Source: Silvimonas amylolytica
Lineage (GTDB): Bacteria; Pseudomonadota; Gammaproteobacteria; Burkholderiales; Chitinibacteraceae
Direction: 5' to 3'
Length of the DNA stretch: 64,000 nucleotides
Assembly (NCBI RefSeq): GCF_014645555.1
Contig: NZ_BMLY01000001.1
Location: 701,939 to 765,938, forward strand
In this document: one piece after another, positions 16,919 to 26,140 of the stretch
Layout of the letters: each line of letters starts with the position of its first letter
Numbering within the stretch: position 1 is the first letter of the stretch
Notes under the pieces: model-generated
Database searches by the model: none
What the model was told of the DNA's origin: nothing
The model's input: the letters and a program-made list of their open reading frames with translations, nothing else
Translations under genes and position numbers: made by a program

Positions 16919-16946
16919 AGTGCCCCATCCCTTCGGGGCACTGATT
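16919..16946 (-). terminator. Terminator of PEP-CTERM-like gene 2
   Basis: Inverted repeat AGTGCCCC / GGGGCACT. Read on the minus strand it is followed by ATTTTAAT and lies about 45 nt after the stop of the 16988-17635 gene. Confidence 0.65.
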
Positions 16947-16987
16947 AACCATGAGCCTAAAGAATTTAAAAACGTACGTCGGTGGGA

Positions 16988-17635
16988 CTAGCCCGCCATG
17001 GCCGGCATAGTCGATCCTGAAAGGAACGCCCTGATTTTCTTGCGTCTGGTAATGCACAGAACCAGTAGCCCCAAGCTCATGAATGCATAGGTCTCCGGTT
17101 CTGGCACCGGGGATACAGCAGACACGGCGCGCACAGACCATGAGTTGGGTTCAGTGACTTCGTCCACGTAATAATAGGGGGTACCGGAAGTCGAGCCGAA
17201 AAGGTTAGCTTGATAAACGTCAACACCGGGACCGTAGGCGTCGCCGGTTACAGAAGCGCCATAAGAACCAAAGTAAAAATATCCGAAAGACAGGTTGGAT
17301 GTAATATAAAAATTATTGTTGGCTCCGCTGAATGACATGACTGGTTCGGGCCCTGAGAACCACTGTGTTAACGAGGGCGCCATATTGCTTAGTACTAAAA
17401 CTCCATTTTCTGTTTCGGAGACTGATATGTCAGAAATACCTGTAATCAGGTCCCCATTGGCCGTGCCGAAGAAAGTTCCAAATACTGTGTAGTAATCCGG
17501 CGAGTTGCCGTGCCAACTATTTTCATTGGGAGCATTCGGGCCATATGTGTAGGAATACTCAAATTGGGTGCTTGCAAATGTAGGGACGCTTATCAGGCCC
17601 GCCATGAGCAAAGCCGCAGTCATAAATGTTTTCAT
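16988..17635 (-). CDS. PEP-CTERM-like secreted protein 2
   Basis: 215 aa. Signal peptide MKTFMTAALLMAGLISVPTFA, then a Tyr/Gly/Ser-rich beta domain, and the sorting signal VPEPETYAFMSLGLLVLC with RRKK and a 14-residue tail. It is a diverged tandem paralogue of the gene at 16043-16693 on the same strand, sharing GTANGDLIT and DAYGPGVDV. A strong RBS (GAGGTG) precedes the ATG at 17635. The terminator between the two genes means each has its own promoter. The processing exosortase is not in this window. Confidence 0.85.
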   Translation of the reverse strand: MKTFMTAALLMAGLISVPTFASTQFEYSYTYGPNAPNENSWHGNSPDYYTVFGTFFGTANGDLITGISDISVSETENGVLVLSNMAPSLTQWFSGPEPVMSFSGANNNFYITSNLSFGYFYFGSYGASVTGDAYGPGVDVYQANLFGSTSGTPYYYVDEVTEPNSWSVRAVSAVSPVPEPETYAFMSLGLLVLCITRRKKIRAFLSGSTMPAMAG

Positions 17636-18225
17636 ATTCACCTCGCAATATTGGTAAATGGACGACATATATAGAGAGCAAGTATTCAATAACCACAAAT
17701 GCACGCCAACAGCTCGCTAAACCCCAAAGCAGTACCTGTCATGGTCTCAACACCGGTTTGTCACGAAGCAATGCAGCCGAATCAATTTCGGTGGACTTCC
17801 TGGCACCGCGCTATCCCGCAAAAAACTGATGAGAACCCATCGGGCTTAAGCAGCCAAAGACGGAACAAAACCGGATTAGAGCGCCTTGTATTCTGGTCGT
17901 TGGCTGCTGTCGCCACCTCATCCATATAAATGACCACTACTAGCCGTTGGTCGGGGTGGGCGCAGTACTAGCAAGACCTGATTTTGAGGGTGGAGATGTG
18001 ACCACCGGGTGAGACACACGGCGTTTTCACGCCAACGCTGATACGGAAGGTCAAATGAGCCGCCTTTTTCCGATAGCCTGCGACCCAACCAAACATAAAT
18101 AATGCTTGCTTTGGTCAAATACATTGATAGTCTTCGAAACATGCACGATTGCTGCAGTGCACGCTTCAGTCTTGCAGCTTTCTGTGGCGGAACACATTCC
18201 TGCGGCGATTTTGAGGGGATTGCGT
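17636..18225. other. 590-nt intergenic region
   Basis: This is a divergent region between the PEP-CTERM-like gene 2 and the LuxR-type gene. No coding sequence or structured RNA is recognised. An AT-rich stretch near 18090-18125 may hold the promoter of the regulator. Confidence 0.5.
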
Positions 18226-19365
18226 ATGACTCAAGGTGTAAGTGAAGTCATCGACTCGATTTACGCGTCAGTTGAGGACCCCTCTCGAATCCCTGATTCC
18301 GTAGGCAAGATTGCGCTGCTGGGTGGAGGGTATGTTGGGCAGTACATCAAGATGGATGTGCCAAGCCGCCAGGTCATCAGTTCTTCTGTTAGCGACTCGT
18401 CGTTCATAGAATCACAGTGGGCCTATTCAAATTACTTTGCAGCGATTGACCCTCGTATCGCCTGGTTTGTGTCAGGCCAAATTGGAGATTGGCGCCCCGA
18501 CCAATTCCAGTTTGATGAGCAGTTCGTAAAAAGAAGCGAACTGTATAACGAGTTCCTCAAACCTTATGGGGCTAAACGCGTTGCGGTGAATTGCATCCGC
18601 CGAAGCGGCAATATTTATGAAGCCATTACAATAGCTCGACTGCATGACGCCGGTGACTATGAAGAAAGCAACCTTCAAGTCTTGGCCAGCCTCTCAAACC
18701 ATCTAGTCCGTGCAGCTACCCTGCGCGCACGCCTTGCCGAGCTGGAAGAGCAACACCAGGCCGCCGAGGAAACCCTGAAATGTTTACCGTATGGCGCGGT
18801 ATGGCTAGACGCCAGGCAACGCATTGTCTGGATGAGCCCACCCGTTGCAACCTACCTCGCTCTGTCTGACGGTATTAAAGTGGCAGGGCAACGCCTGCTG
18901 GGCACCGATGCTAAATCCTCCGGCCGTTTAGACATCGCGTTAAAAAGAGCAACTAACCCCTACGGGCGTGAGGGGAGCTGGTTTACCATTTCACGGTCAA
19001 AACAAAATACGCCGTGGCTTGTTTCGGTCATTCCTTCCACCGAGCCCCCTGAATGCTGCCACGGTCATCGAGGCCCCTACGCCCTTGTCATCCTTCAGGA
19101 TGGGGCCGGGCCCGATTTACCTCATGCCAGACAATTACAGTTGATGTACGGACTCACCGCCGCTGAATCTCGACTCGCATTGGGTTTATTGCAGAACGCC
19201 ACCGTGGAAAGCTATGCGGAGCAGCATCAGATAAGTAGTTCGACAGTACGAACGCATCTCAGGCAACTCTTTGCTAAAACCTGGACGCATCGGCAAGCGG
19301 AGTTATTGCGCGTGCTCGGCTTACCGCTTGCCATGAGGGCTCCAGAAAGCACTCCCCGCCATTGA
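18226..19365 (+). CDS. LuxR-type HTH transcriptional regulator
   Basis: 379 aa. The C-terminal LuxR/GerE HTH is seen in YGLTAAESRLALGLL and ISSSTVRTHLRQLFAK. The N-terminal ~200 residues form a sensory domain of unknown ligand, and a central part (CLPYGAVWLDARQRIVWMSP) looks PAS-like. No receiver aspartate or autoinducer-binding tryptophan pattern is seen, so it is a one-component regulator. The ATG at 18226 is chosen because GAGGGG lies 7 nt upstream; an earlier in-frame ATG at 18106 adds 40 non-typical residues. Confidence 0.82.
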   Translation: MTQGVSEVIDSIYASVEDPSRIPDSVGKIALLGGGYVGQYIKMDVPSRQVISSSVSDSSFIESQWAYSNYFAAIDPRIAWFVSGQIGDWRPDQFQFDEQFVKRSELYNEFLKPYGAKRVAVNCIRRSGNIYEAITIARLHDAGDYEESNLQVLASLSNHLVRAATLRARLAELEEQHQAAEETLKCLPYGAVWLDARQRIVWMSPPVATYLALSDGIKVAGQRLLGTDAKSSGRLDIALKRATNPYGREGSWFTISRSKQNTPWLVSVIPSTEPPECCHGHRGPYALVILQDGAGPDLPHARQLQLMYGLTAAESRLALGLLQNATVESYAEQHQISSSTVRTHLRQLFAKTWTHRQAELLRVLGLPLAMRAPESTPRH

Positions 19366-19518
19366 TTCAGGTCTGTGCCTCCATTTTCCAGGCCTCTCCC
19401 GGCTGACAAACGCTAGAGGTTCCTCCTTCAAACAGATGAGGCGCAACCGACCTTGCCGGTAGACAGTTCTTCCTCAGAAAGCTCGTGTTTTGTCGAGCAA
19501 TTCAAAGGGGGAACCGGG

Positions 19519-20115
19519 ATGTGTTTGATAACACGCTTTGGTCGCCGTTGTGCGGGCGCCATCTCGTTGGTTCTCACGGTCTGGAACATGCCAGCCTTGG
19601 CAGTGACGCCCGCAGACAATACCAACATCGTTTTCATTGATCCTTTAGACCGGTATCAGCCAGATAAATGGCTTCATGGCAAGCCAGGCGGACGTCAAGG
19701 AGAATATGGATTAGCTCTAACAGGAAAAAGCCCTGGTCCGGGCTTTCATGCGACAGACCACGGCAAGAATTTCTATAGCTCCAGGATATTCCCTCCTGGG
19801 CATTACCGTCTTTATTATCGTTATCTTGCCAAAGGCTGCCCCGGCAATAACGTATGCAACGGTGGAATTAATCTGGTAAGTAGCGATTTCGAAAAAATCG
19901 ACTCAATGAAATGGCCTTATGATTTTCCCGCGAGCAGTGGTTACACGAAGACTCATTTTGATAACCGCATTGAAGGCACCGGGCACTGGCAAAAGGTCAG
20001 AGCTAATTTTATGGTCTATGAGCCATTCCGGATTGCAATTGAATATGACCTGCACCCTCAGAACAAAGCTGGCCGCGTGTATTTCAATCACCTTGTAATG
20101 CAAACCATTCCATAG
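19519..20115 (+). CDS. Exported protein of unknown function
   Basis: 198 aa. The signal peptide ends at ALA before VTPADN. The mature part is a small beta-rich domain (GHYRLYYRYLAKGC, GHWQKVRANFMVYEPFRIAIEY) resembling a carbohydrate-binding jelly-roll, with two cysteines (CPGNNVC) likely to form a disulfide. The start at 19519 is chosen for the signal peptide and for the G-rich RBS. It follows the LuxR gene on the same strand after 153 nt. The binding fold is inferred from strand pattern only. Confidence 0.65.
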   Translation: MCLITRFGRRCAGAISLVLTVWNMPALAVTPADNTNIVFIDPLDRYQPDKWLHGKPGGRQGEYGLALTGKSPGPGFHATDHGKNFYSSRIFPPGHYRLYYRYLAKGCPGNNVCNGGINLVSSDFEKIDSMKWPYDFPASSGYTKTHFDNRIEGTGHWQKVRANFMVYEPFRIAIEYDLHPQNKAGRVYFNHLVMQTIP

Positions 20116-20261
20116 CAAATCAGGGCACCGTGAGGAAAGCCCCCCAGCCAACATACTATGGCCTGATTTGCAATCGCCGCGGAATGGCCAGGCCCGCTAT
20201 TTAGGCCAGGCAAACATTGGCGTAGCGGCAACACCACGAAGGGAGTCAGTCAAGTTGTGGG

Positions 20262-21179
20262 CTAACTCTGAAGAGACTCCGCGACAAAATCCCCGAAAGC
20301 TCTCACTCGAGCCGCGTGCCGTCGTTCAGGCGGGCTGACCAGGTGAATGGGGGACGTGGGTGGGTGCCAGTCGGTCATCAGGCGGACCACCTCACCACTT
20401 TGCAACTCTGCACTGATAAGCCAGTCTGGTACGTAGCCAATGCCCATGCCGGAAAGGATGGCAAAGCGCATGACCTCGCTGCTGTTGGTTTGCAAGCTGC
20501 CTTGCACGGTGACGGATTGGTTGGTGCCCTGGGGTACCGTTGCGCCCGCTGCAGCGGTAAAACGCCAGAGGTTGCGGGTGGCCAGGCCCGTGTAAATCAG
20601 GCAGTTGTGCTCACCCAGATCTGCCGGGCGGGTTGGCATGGCAAGGCCCTGTGGCAATTGCCTGATGTACTCCCGATGCGCGACCAGCAAGCGATGCGAC
20701 GTGCCAATGCGTCGGGCCACAAGGCCGCTATCTGCCAGTTCACCGATACGGATGGAGACATCAATCCCCTGCTCGACGAGATCGATAAACCCGTCATGCA
20801 GTTGCAGGTCGACCTTCACGCCAGGGTTTTTCGCCATAAACGTTTGCACCAATGGCATCAATTTGAGGCGGCCAAAACCTACCGGCGCGGCAATGCGAAT
20901 CAACCCTTGTATCTGGCCTGTGCCCTGACGCAGCGTTTGTTCAGCCCCTTCAATTTCTAGTACCAGCCGTCGTACTTGCTCGAAATAACGCAGCCCTTCT
21001 TCTGTCAGTGAGAGCGAGCGTGTGGTGCGGCTGAAAAGGCGCGCACCGAGGTCACGTTCCAGCGCGGCCACTTGTTTGCTCACCGCACTCTGGGTCATGC
21101 CGGCCTCACTGGCTACGGCCGAGAAACTGCCCGCCTCCGCCACGCGCACAAAGGTGTTCATCGCAGCTAGCTTGTCCAA
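20262..21179 (-). CDS. LysR-family transcriptional regulator
   Basis: 305 aa. N-terminal winged HTH (AAMNTFVRVAEAGSFSAVAS...MTQSAVSKQVAALE), followed by the two-lobed effector domain. The start is TTG at 21179: GGAG lies 7 nt upstream and MDKLAAMNTF is the typical opening of the family. It is divergent from an SDR gene, the usual arrangement in which the LysR protein controls the neighbour in response to its substrate. Confidence 0.9.
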   Translation of the reverse strand: MDKLAAMNTFVRVAEAGSFSAVASEAGMTQSAVSKQVAALERDLGARLFSRTTRSLSLTEEGLRYFEQVRRLVLEIEGAEQTLRQGTGQIQGLIRIAAPVGFGRLKLMPLVQTFMAKNPGVKVDLQLHDGFIDLVEQGIDVSIRIGELADSGLVARRIGTSHRLLVAHREYIRQLPQGLAMPTRPADLGEHNCLIYTGLATRNLWRFTAAAGATVPQGTNQSVTVQGSLQTNSSEVMRFAILSGMGIGYVPDWLISAELQSGEVVRLMTDWHPPTSPIHLVSPPERRHAARVRAFGDFVAESLQS

Positions 21180-21298
21180 TCTGGCACTCCATTTATTCCT
21201 TATTGGAATGATTTATACAACCATGGCGTATCTAGTTCAAATCTTTGGAATCAATCAAAGTAGGTCCCGTTGCAAGACCTCACCCAAAGGAGAACAAC

Positions 21299-22048
21299 AT
21301 GACGACGCAAACCGTTCTGATTACTGGCGCACTGACCGGCATTGGCCGCGCTACCGCCCTGGCATTTGGCAAGCTGGGCCTGAACATTGTTGTGAGTGGC
21401 CGGCGGCCGGAAGCCGGCCAGGCGCTGGCGGCAGAATTGCGCGCCCTGGGCGCACAAGCAGAATTCATCAAGGCGGATGTAACGCAAGAAGCAGAAGTGC
21501 GTGCGCTGGTTGAAGGCACCGTCGCCCGTTTCGGCCGCCTTGATGTGGCGGTCAACAACGCTGGTGTGGAAGGCCAGAATGGGCCGGTGACTGAGCAGAC
21601 CGAACAGAACTACCGCGATACGTTTGAAACCAACGTGTTGGGCGCGCTGTTGTCCATCAAACATGAAATGCGCGTGATGCAGCTGCAAGGCGCTGGCGCG
21701 ATCGTCAATCTGTCGTCGATTGCTGGCCAGGTGGGCATGGCGGGAGCCTCGGTTTATGTAGCCAGCAAGCACGCTGTCGAAGGCCTTACCCGTAGTGCCG
21801 CGCTGGAAGGCGCACCGGTTGGTGTACGCGTGAACGCCGTAGCGCCCGGGCCCGTGCAGACAGATATGCTGGACCGTTTTTTGGGGCGCGATGAAGCACT
21901 CAAGAATGGCTTTCTGGCCGGCATCCCTGCCCGGCGCGCAGCGACCCCGGAGGAAATCGCCGAAACCATCGTGTGGCTGGCGTCTGACAAAGCACGTTAT
22001 CTGACGGGCCAGTCTGTGGCTGTAGATGGCGCCTATACCGCCCAGTAG
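21299..22048 (+). CDS. SDR-family oxidoreductase
   Basis: 249 aa classical short-chain dehydrogenase. NAD(P) motif TGALTGIGRATAL near the N-terminus, NNAG at about residue 90, catalytic Ser in NLSSIAG and YVASK (Y-x3-K), and a C-terminal GQSVAVDGAYTAQ. The ATG at 21299 is preceded by AAAGGAGA. It is divergent from the LysR gene and probably controlled by it. The substrate cannot be read from the sequence. Confidence 0.92.
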   Translation: MTTQTVLITGALTGIGRATALAFGKLGLNIVVSGRRPEAGQALAAELRALGAQAEFIKADVTQEAEVRALVEGTVARFGRLDVAVNNAGVEGQNGPVTEQTEQNYRDTFETNVLGALLSIKHEMRVMQLQGAGAIVNLSSIAGQVGMAGASVYVASKHAVEGLTRSAALEGAPVGVRVNAVAPGPVQTDMLDRFLGRDEALKNGFLAGIPARRAATPEEIAETIVWLASDKARYLTGQSVAVDGAYTAQ

Positions 22049-22071
22049 AACTTGCCAGCGCCAAGGCAGTG

Positions 22072-22111
22072 AAACCCGCCACGGCCGGCAACTCGGCCGG
22101 TGGCGGGTTCA
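22072..22111. terminator. Strong hairpin between convergent SDR and GH3 genes
   Basis: AACCCGCCAC-GGCCG pairs with CGGCC-GGTGGCGGGTT, about 15 bp with one bulge. No T-tract follows, so its efficiency as a terminator is uncertain, but its placement between converging genes suits that role. Confidence 0.6.
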
Positions 22112-22118
22112 AACTGGT

Positions 22119-24392
22119 TTAGTGCGTCAGAGGCAACACCTTGTCAGCCAGTGCCTGCGTGCTGGTCAGCATGTTGGTATCCCGTGAGGAAGCACCGGCA
22201 TACAGCGTGAAAGTACCCGCCGGAACATGCCATTGATGCAGCGTGGTATCCCAGATCGCCATGCGTTCTGGAGGAACCGCCATGGTGATCTGCTTGCTGC
22301 CACCCGCCGGGAGCTGAACTTTCTGCCAGCTAACCAGCCTGCGCGGTGGTTCGCCTGCTGCGGCAGGCAATGCCACGTAAAGCTGCGCGACCTCTGCACC
22401 CGCCACCTTGCCGGTATTTTTAAGCGTGAATGTCACGCTCACATTGCCGGAGGCATCGGCCTTGGAACTCATCGCCGAGTACTGGAAGGTCGTGTACGAC
22501 AAGCCATGACCAAACGGGAACAGCGGCTGGATATTCTGGGCGTCGTACCAGCGGTAGCCCATCTGCAATCCTTCGCTGTACACCACATTCAGATCGGTAC
22601 TTGAGATGGCCTTTTGCGGCTGGTCGGTATCGTTCACCGGGAAGGTAATCGGCAGTTTGCCAGATGGATTCACCGTGCCAAACAGGATGTCCGCAATGGC
22701 CGGCCCACCTTGCAAGCCTGGGTACCAGGCTTCCAGCACGGCATGAACGTTGTTCACCCAGGGCATGGTCACGGCAGTACCGCTTTCCAGCACTACAATG
22801 CTGCGTTTGGCGCTGGCAGCCACTGCACTGATCAGTGCGTTCTGGTCGTAAGCCTGGTTGGCCGGATCTGCCGCATTGTCGGGCAGGCTGAGCGAAGCCA
22901 GATCGCCGCCTTCCGTTTCGAACTGCGTACCAAACACGATCGCCACGTCCGCTGCTGCCGCCGCGTTGGCAGCAGCGGCTGCATCTGAGCCATCGAAGTA
23001 GGTCACCGTCGCGTTCGGGGCCTTGGCCTTGATCGCATCCAGTGGAGACGACTTGTAATACGTCGCGCAACTGGTCACGCCAGCCACGGCGGCATTCGGT
23101 TGCAGGCAGGTCACCGCGTTGCCATCTCTTGGCGGCGTCAACGCCGAACCGCCACCGGCCATGACGCCCACATCGGCGTGGCCGCCAATGACCACAATCG
23201 AGTGGATGGCCGAGCTATCCAGAGGCAGTGCTGCGGTGGTACTGCCAGCAGGCGTGGCATTCTTCAGCAAGACCATCGATTGCACGGCCGCGTCATGGGA
23301 TGCCTTGTCGCCCGCAGCCTGGTCAATGGTCCCGCCCAGCGTGGCAGGCGAATCCATGATGCCAAGGCGGTAGAGAGTACGCAGCCTGCGGAACACCATG
23401 TCATCCAGCCGGGATTGCGGAACCGAGCCAGCTGCCACCGCAGTGGCCAACTTCTGGTTGAAGTACGTTTTGATGCCATAAAAGCCGAGGCTATCATCCG
23501 TCGAGCCGGCTTCTTCTTCGTCCAGGCCGGCGTTGGCAGCCAGCACCGTATCGGTGACGGCCATGAACCAGTCCGACTGGACCTTGCCTTTGTAGCCCCA
23601 CTCATTCTTCAGCACGTCGGTCAGCAAATAGCTGTTCTGGCACGACTTGGCACCGTTCACCATGTTGTAGGCACACATGACGTTGCCAGGCTTACCTGCT
23701 TTGACGCCGATTTCAAACGAAAGCAGGTGGAGTTCGCGCAAAGTGCGTTCATCAATCACCGAGTTGGAAACGAACCGGTTCGTCTCCTGGTCATTGGCGG
23801 CAAAGTGCTTGATGGTCGCGATCACCTTTTGTTCCTGGGTGCCCTGGGTCCGCGCGGCAATCATGTAACCGGCCAGCACCGGGTCTTCGCCCATGTACTC
23901 AAAAGTCCGGCCGTTACGCAGCTCACGCGCCAGGTCGATACCGCCGCCGAGGCCTTCGGTGTAGCCAATCGTGCGCAACTCTTTGGCGATTTGTGCTCCG
24001 TAGTCATGTGCCAGCGTGATATCCCAACTCGCGGCCAGCGCCAGTGGCGACGGCATGGCGGTGGCGCCATTGGCCACGACCGTGCCGTTGATGGCCTGAT
24101 ACACGCCCGTGGCCGAGTCTGCTGTGTAGAAGTCAGGAATGCCCAGGCGCGGGATACCGGGAATATACCCGGCGCCCCCCAGTGGGCCGGTTTGCGTACC
24201 CACGCCATGTACCAACTGGATTTTTTCGGCCTGGGTCATTTGTGCCAGCATGGCTGTTGCCCGCTGGTCTGCCACCGTATCGGCGTCTGCCGTGGTAGCC
24301 GGGGTGGTATCACCCCCTCCGCCACCACAACCGGCGAGGATTGCAGCGCATAGCGTAGTTAATACCCATTGTGTGCGAGTCGTCTTCTTCAT
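22119..24392 (-). CDS. GH3 beta-glucosidase-type lipoprotein
   Basis: 757 aa. A lipoprotein signal peptide ends at LAGC, followed by five glycines. The GH3 N-terminal barrel contains the nucleophile Asp in VQSDWFMAV. The GH3 C-terminal domain (VVIGGHADVGVMAGGGSA...PW.N.V.AVLEAWYPGLQGG) and a C-terminal fibronectin-III-like domain (KNTGKVAGAEVAQLYV) follow. It would cleave beta-glucosides or xylosides at the cell surface or in the periplasm. The start at 24392 is set by GGAGGT and by the signal peptide; an inverted repeat upstream (24511) may be its operator. Confidence 0.92.
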   Translation of the reverse strand: MKKTTRTQWVLTTLCAAILAGCGGGGGDTTPATTADADTVADQRATAMLAQMTQAEKIQLVHGVGTQTGPLGGAGYIPGIPRLGIPDFYTADSATGVYQAINGTVVANGATAMPSPLALAASWDITLAHDYGAQIAKELRTIGYTEGLGGGIDLARELRNGRTFEYMGEDPVLAGYMIAARTQGTQEQKVIATIKHFAANDQETNRFVSNSVIDERTLRELHLLSFEIGVKAGKPGNVMCAYNMVNGAKSCQNSYLLTDVLKNEWGYKGKVQSDWFMAVTDTVLAANAGLDEEEAGSTDDSLGFYGIKTYFNQKLATAVAAGSVPQSRLDDMVFRRLRTLYRLGIMDSPATLGGTIDQAAGDKASHDAAVQSMVLLKNATPAGSTTAALPLDSSAIHSIVVIGGHADVGVMAGGGSALTPPRDGNAVTCLQPNAAVAGVTSCATYYKSSPLDAIKAKAPNATVTYFDGSDAAAAANAAAAADVAIVFGTQFETEGGDLASLSLPDNAADPANQAYDQNALISAVAASAKRSIVVLESGTAVTMPWVNNVHAVLEAWYPGLQGGPAIADILFGTVNPSGKLPITFPVNDTDQPQKAISSTDLNVVYSEGLQMGYRWYDAQNIQPLFPFGHGLSYTTFQYSAMSSKADASGNVSVTFTLKNTGKVAGAEVAQLYVALPAAAGEPPRRLVSWQKVQLPAGGSKQITMAVPPERMAIWDTTLHQWHVPAGTFTLYAGASSRDTNMLTSTQALADKVLPLTH

Positions 24393-24510
24393 TGCTACCT
24401 CCAGCTCCATGTTGCCGCTCTGCCGACTTTGTATCGGCTTGTCGGGATTTCTTTTCTGGAGCTGATGGTAGACGCGTCGAAAAAAAACCGTTTTGCATAG
24501 GGTTTCCTCA

Positions 24511-24530
24511 TTTGGCATCAGGTTGCCAAA
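24511..24530. promoter_or_regulatory. Inverted repeat upstream of the GH3 gene
   Basis: TTTGGCATCAGGTTGCCAAA has 7-bp perfect arms (TTTGGCA/TGCCAAA) separated by 6 nt, 119 nt before the GH3 start. Its size and symmetry suit a repressor operator, though none of the regulators here can be assigned to it. Confidence 0.45.
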
Positions 24531-24669
24531 TGTTGGACGAGGGGTAAGGCAATAACCCTAAATGTAATGGTGTATGTGTATCGGGATTGTGGCTGGATAA
24601 GGCTTTGCGGGCAGGTCCGTGATTATGGACCGGCGCGTGTTGAAGGCGCTGCCCGCAGGCAGGAGACAC

Positions 24670-25242
24670 TCAGAGATCTTTGGCAGGATGCCAGGCAGCG
24701 GTGTCGTTCAACCGGTCAAAAAGCGCCTTCCCGTCTTCCTCCGACAGTGGAACCCAGCCGAGTAAATCCATAAACAGCAAGCCTGAAGCGGCCAGCCAGC
24801 GTAACGAGGCCAGGTCCGCATCTACGGCTTCATCGCGGATTTGTGCCAAAGATTCAACGTGATCAGCACTGACTTGATGAAGCAATTCCGGCGCCTGCAC
24901 CAGCGCCGCCAACAACGCCAGATTCACCGCCTTGTGCTCACCGCCAGACAAACCTTGCAACGCTGCGAGATGGCCATGCAGGAGAGGTTCGGGCACTGCC
25001 GTTTGGGCATCGGCGTTATATCCGGATACCGTTTCCGTGATGAACTGCTGGCGGTGTTCCAGCAGGGCGTTGAGGAGTTCTTCTTTGGTGGCAAATTGAT
25101 GCAGCAGCCCGCCCTTGCTCAGACCACTTTCGGCGGCCAACGCATCAAAGGTGAGTGCACCGACACCGTCGCGCGTCAAAATGGCATGTGCCGCTTTGAT
25201 GGCTTTCAGTCGTGACTGTTCAGAACGGGTGACGTTATCCAT
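24670..25242 (-). CDS. TetR-family regulator 1
   Basis: 190 aa. N-terminal HTH (AIKAAHAILTRDGVGALTFDALAAESGLSKGGLLHQFATKEELL, read in parts) followed by a helical ligand domain ending in LRWLAASGLLFMDLLGW and PLSEEDGKALFDRL. The same layout, including the SEEDGKALF/SEDERNQLF end, is found in the neighbour TetR 2, so they are paralogues. The gene lies 59 nt after TetR 2 on the same strand. Confidence 0.9.
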   Translation of the reverse strand: MDNVTRSEQSRLKAIKAAHAILTRDGVGALTFDALAAESGLSKGGLLHQFATKEELLNALLEHRQQFITETVSGYNADAQTAVPEPLLHGHLAALQGLSGGEHKAVNLALLAALVQAPELLHQVSADHVESLAQIRDEAVDADLASLRWLAASGLLFMDLLGWVPLSEEDGKALFDRLNDTAAWHPAKDL

Positions 25243-25301
25243 TTGCTTGCTTGATTGGCTTGATTGCGTTCGCTGTGATGACTTGTTGGCCGGCTAACGA
25301 A

Positions 25302-25886
25302 CTATTTCGTTTCAGCCGGTTTTTCCAGTGGGCGCCAAAGGTCACTGTTACCCAACTTGTTGAACAGTTGATTGCGTTCGTCCTCAGAGAACGGTGACAA
25401 CCCAAAAACACTCAGTAGTCCTAGCCCCCACCCCGCTGCCCAACGCAGGTGAGCAAGATCCGGGTCGACGGTCTCGGCCTGCGCTTTGACGAGGCTTGAT
25501 GCAATGCGTTGGCCCATTTCCTGCATGGCTTCCGGCGCATCCAGCAACGCAGAGAAGATGGCGCGGGCAGGCGACTGGGCATTTTCGACCATGGCTCTCA
25601 TCATGGCAATTTGCCCGACAATGAATTGTGGCGCAGCGTCAGACGGCTGTGTCGCAACGAAGTCGTTGCGAAGCGCCCGGAATGTCTCGGCACGAAACGC
25701 CAGGATGCCCTGCAATAAATCTTTTTTTGAAGGGAAATGACGCGTGACCGCCCCCTTGCTGAGACCGGCTTCGCGGGCCACCGCGCCGAACGTCAGCCTC
25801 GCCGCACCGTCACGGCCCAGAACGACAAGCGCCGCTTTGACAATTGCACGTCGGGTTTGCTCTGAGCGCGCTTGCCTCGTCGCCAA
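25302..25886 (-). CDS. TetR-family regulator 2
   Basis: 194 aa TetR regulator with HTH helix GAVAREAGLSKGAVTRHFPSK (in part) and C-terminal FSEDERNQLFNKLG. It is a tandem paralogue of TetR 1. The palindrome at 26026-26043 between it and the outer-membrane protein gene is of the AAACCG...CGGTTT type bound by many TetR proteins, suggesting control of itself and of the MipA-type gene. Confidence 0.9.
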   Translation of the reverse strand: MATRQARSEQTRRAIVKAALVVLGRDGAARLTFGAVAREAGLSKGAVTRHFPSKKDLLQGILAFRAETFRALRNDFVATQPSDAAPQFIVGQIAMMRAMVENAQSPARAIFSALLDAPEAMQEMGQRIASSLVKAQAETVDPDLAHLRWAAGWGLGLLSVFGLSPFSEDERNQLFNKLGNSDLWRPLEKPAETK

Positions 25887-26025
25887 AATCAGTCCTTGAG
25901 TGACTTCACTGAAAAGAATGCAAGCATAACTGATGCGGCCTGCCGCGGCCTAATTGGGGTCGTTCGAGGGCAGCTTTTATCACCGACTCCTTCATGTCTC
26001 CCGTCAGGTTCCTGATACATTATAA

Positions 26026-26043
26026 AAACCGTCCAGTCGGTTT
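26026..26043. promoter_or_regulatory. Probable TetR operator
   Basis: AAACCGTCCAGTCGGTTT is an 18-bp palindrome with 6-bp perfect arms and a 6-nt centre. It lies between TetR 2 (minus) and the MipA-type gene (plus), 98 nt before the latter's start, and overlaps an AT-rich promoter-like stretch (TTATAAA). Confidence 0.65.
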
Positions 26044-26140
26044 CTAATTTGCATATTTTTGGTAGACTGCGTCGCATAATCACTTCTGTCGGTCTCTGGC
26101 CTTACGGGCGCGGGGCTATCAAAACGCTTGTGGAGAAAAA

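Noticed and set aside
23100-24353. 417-residue plus-strand open frame opposite the GH3 gene
   Set aside because: Antisense shadow of the well-supported GH3 gene; composition is not protein-like.
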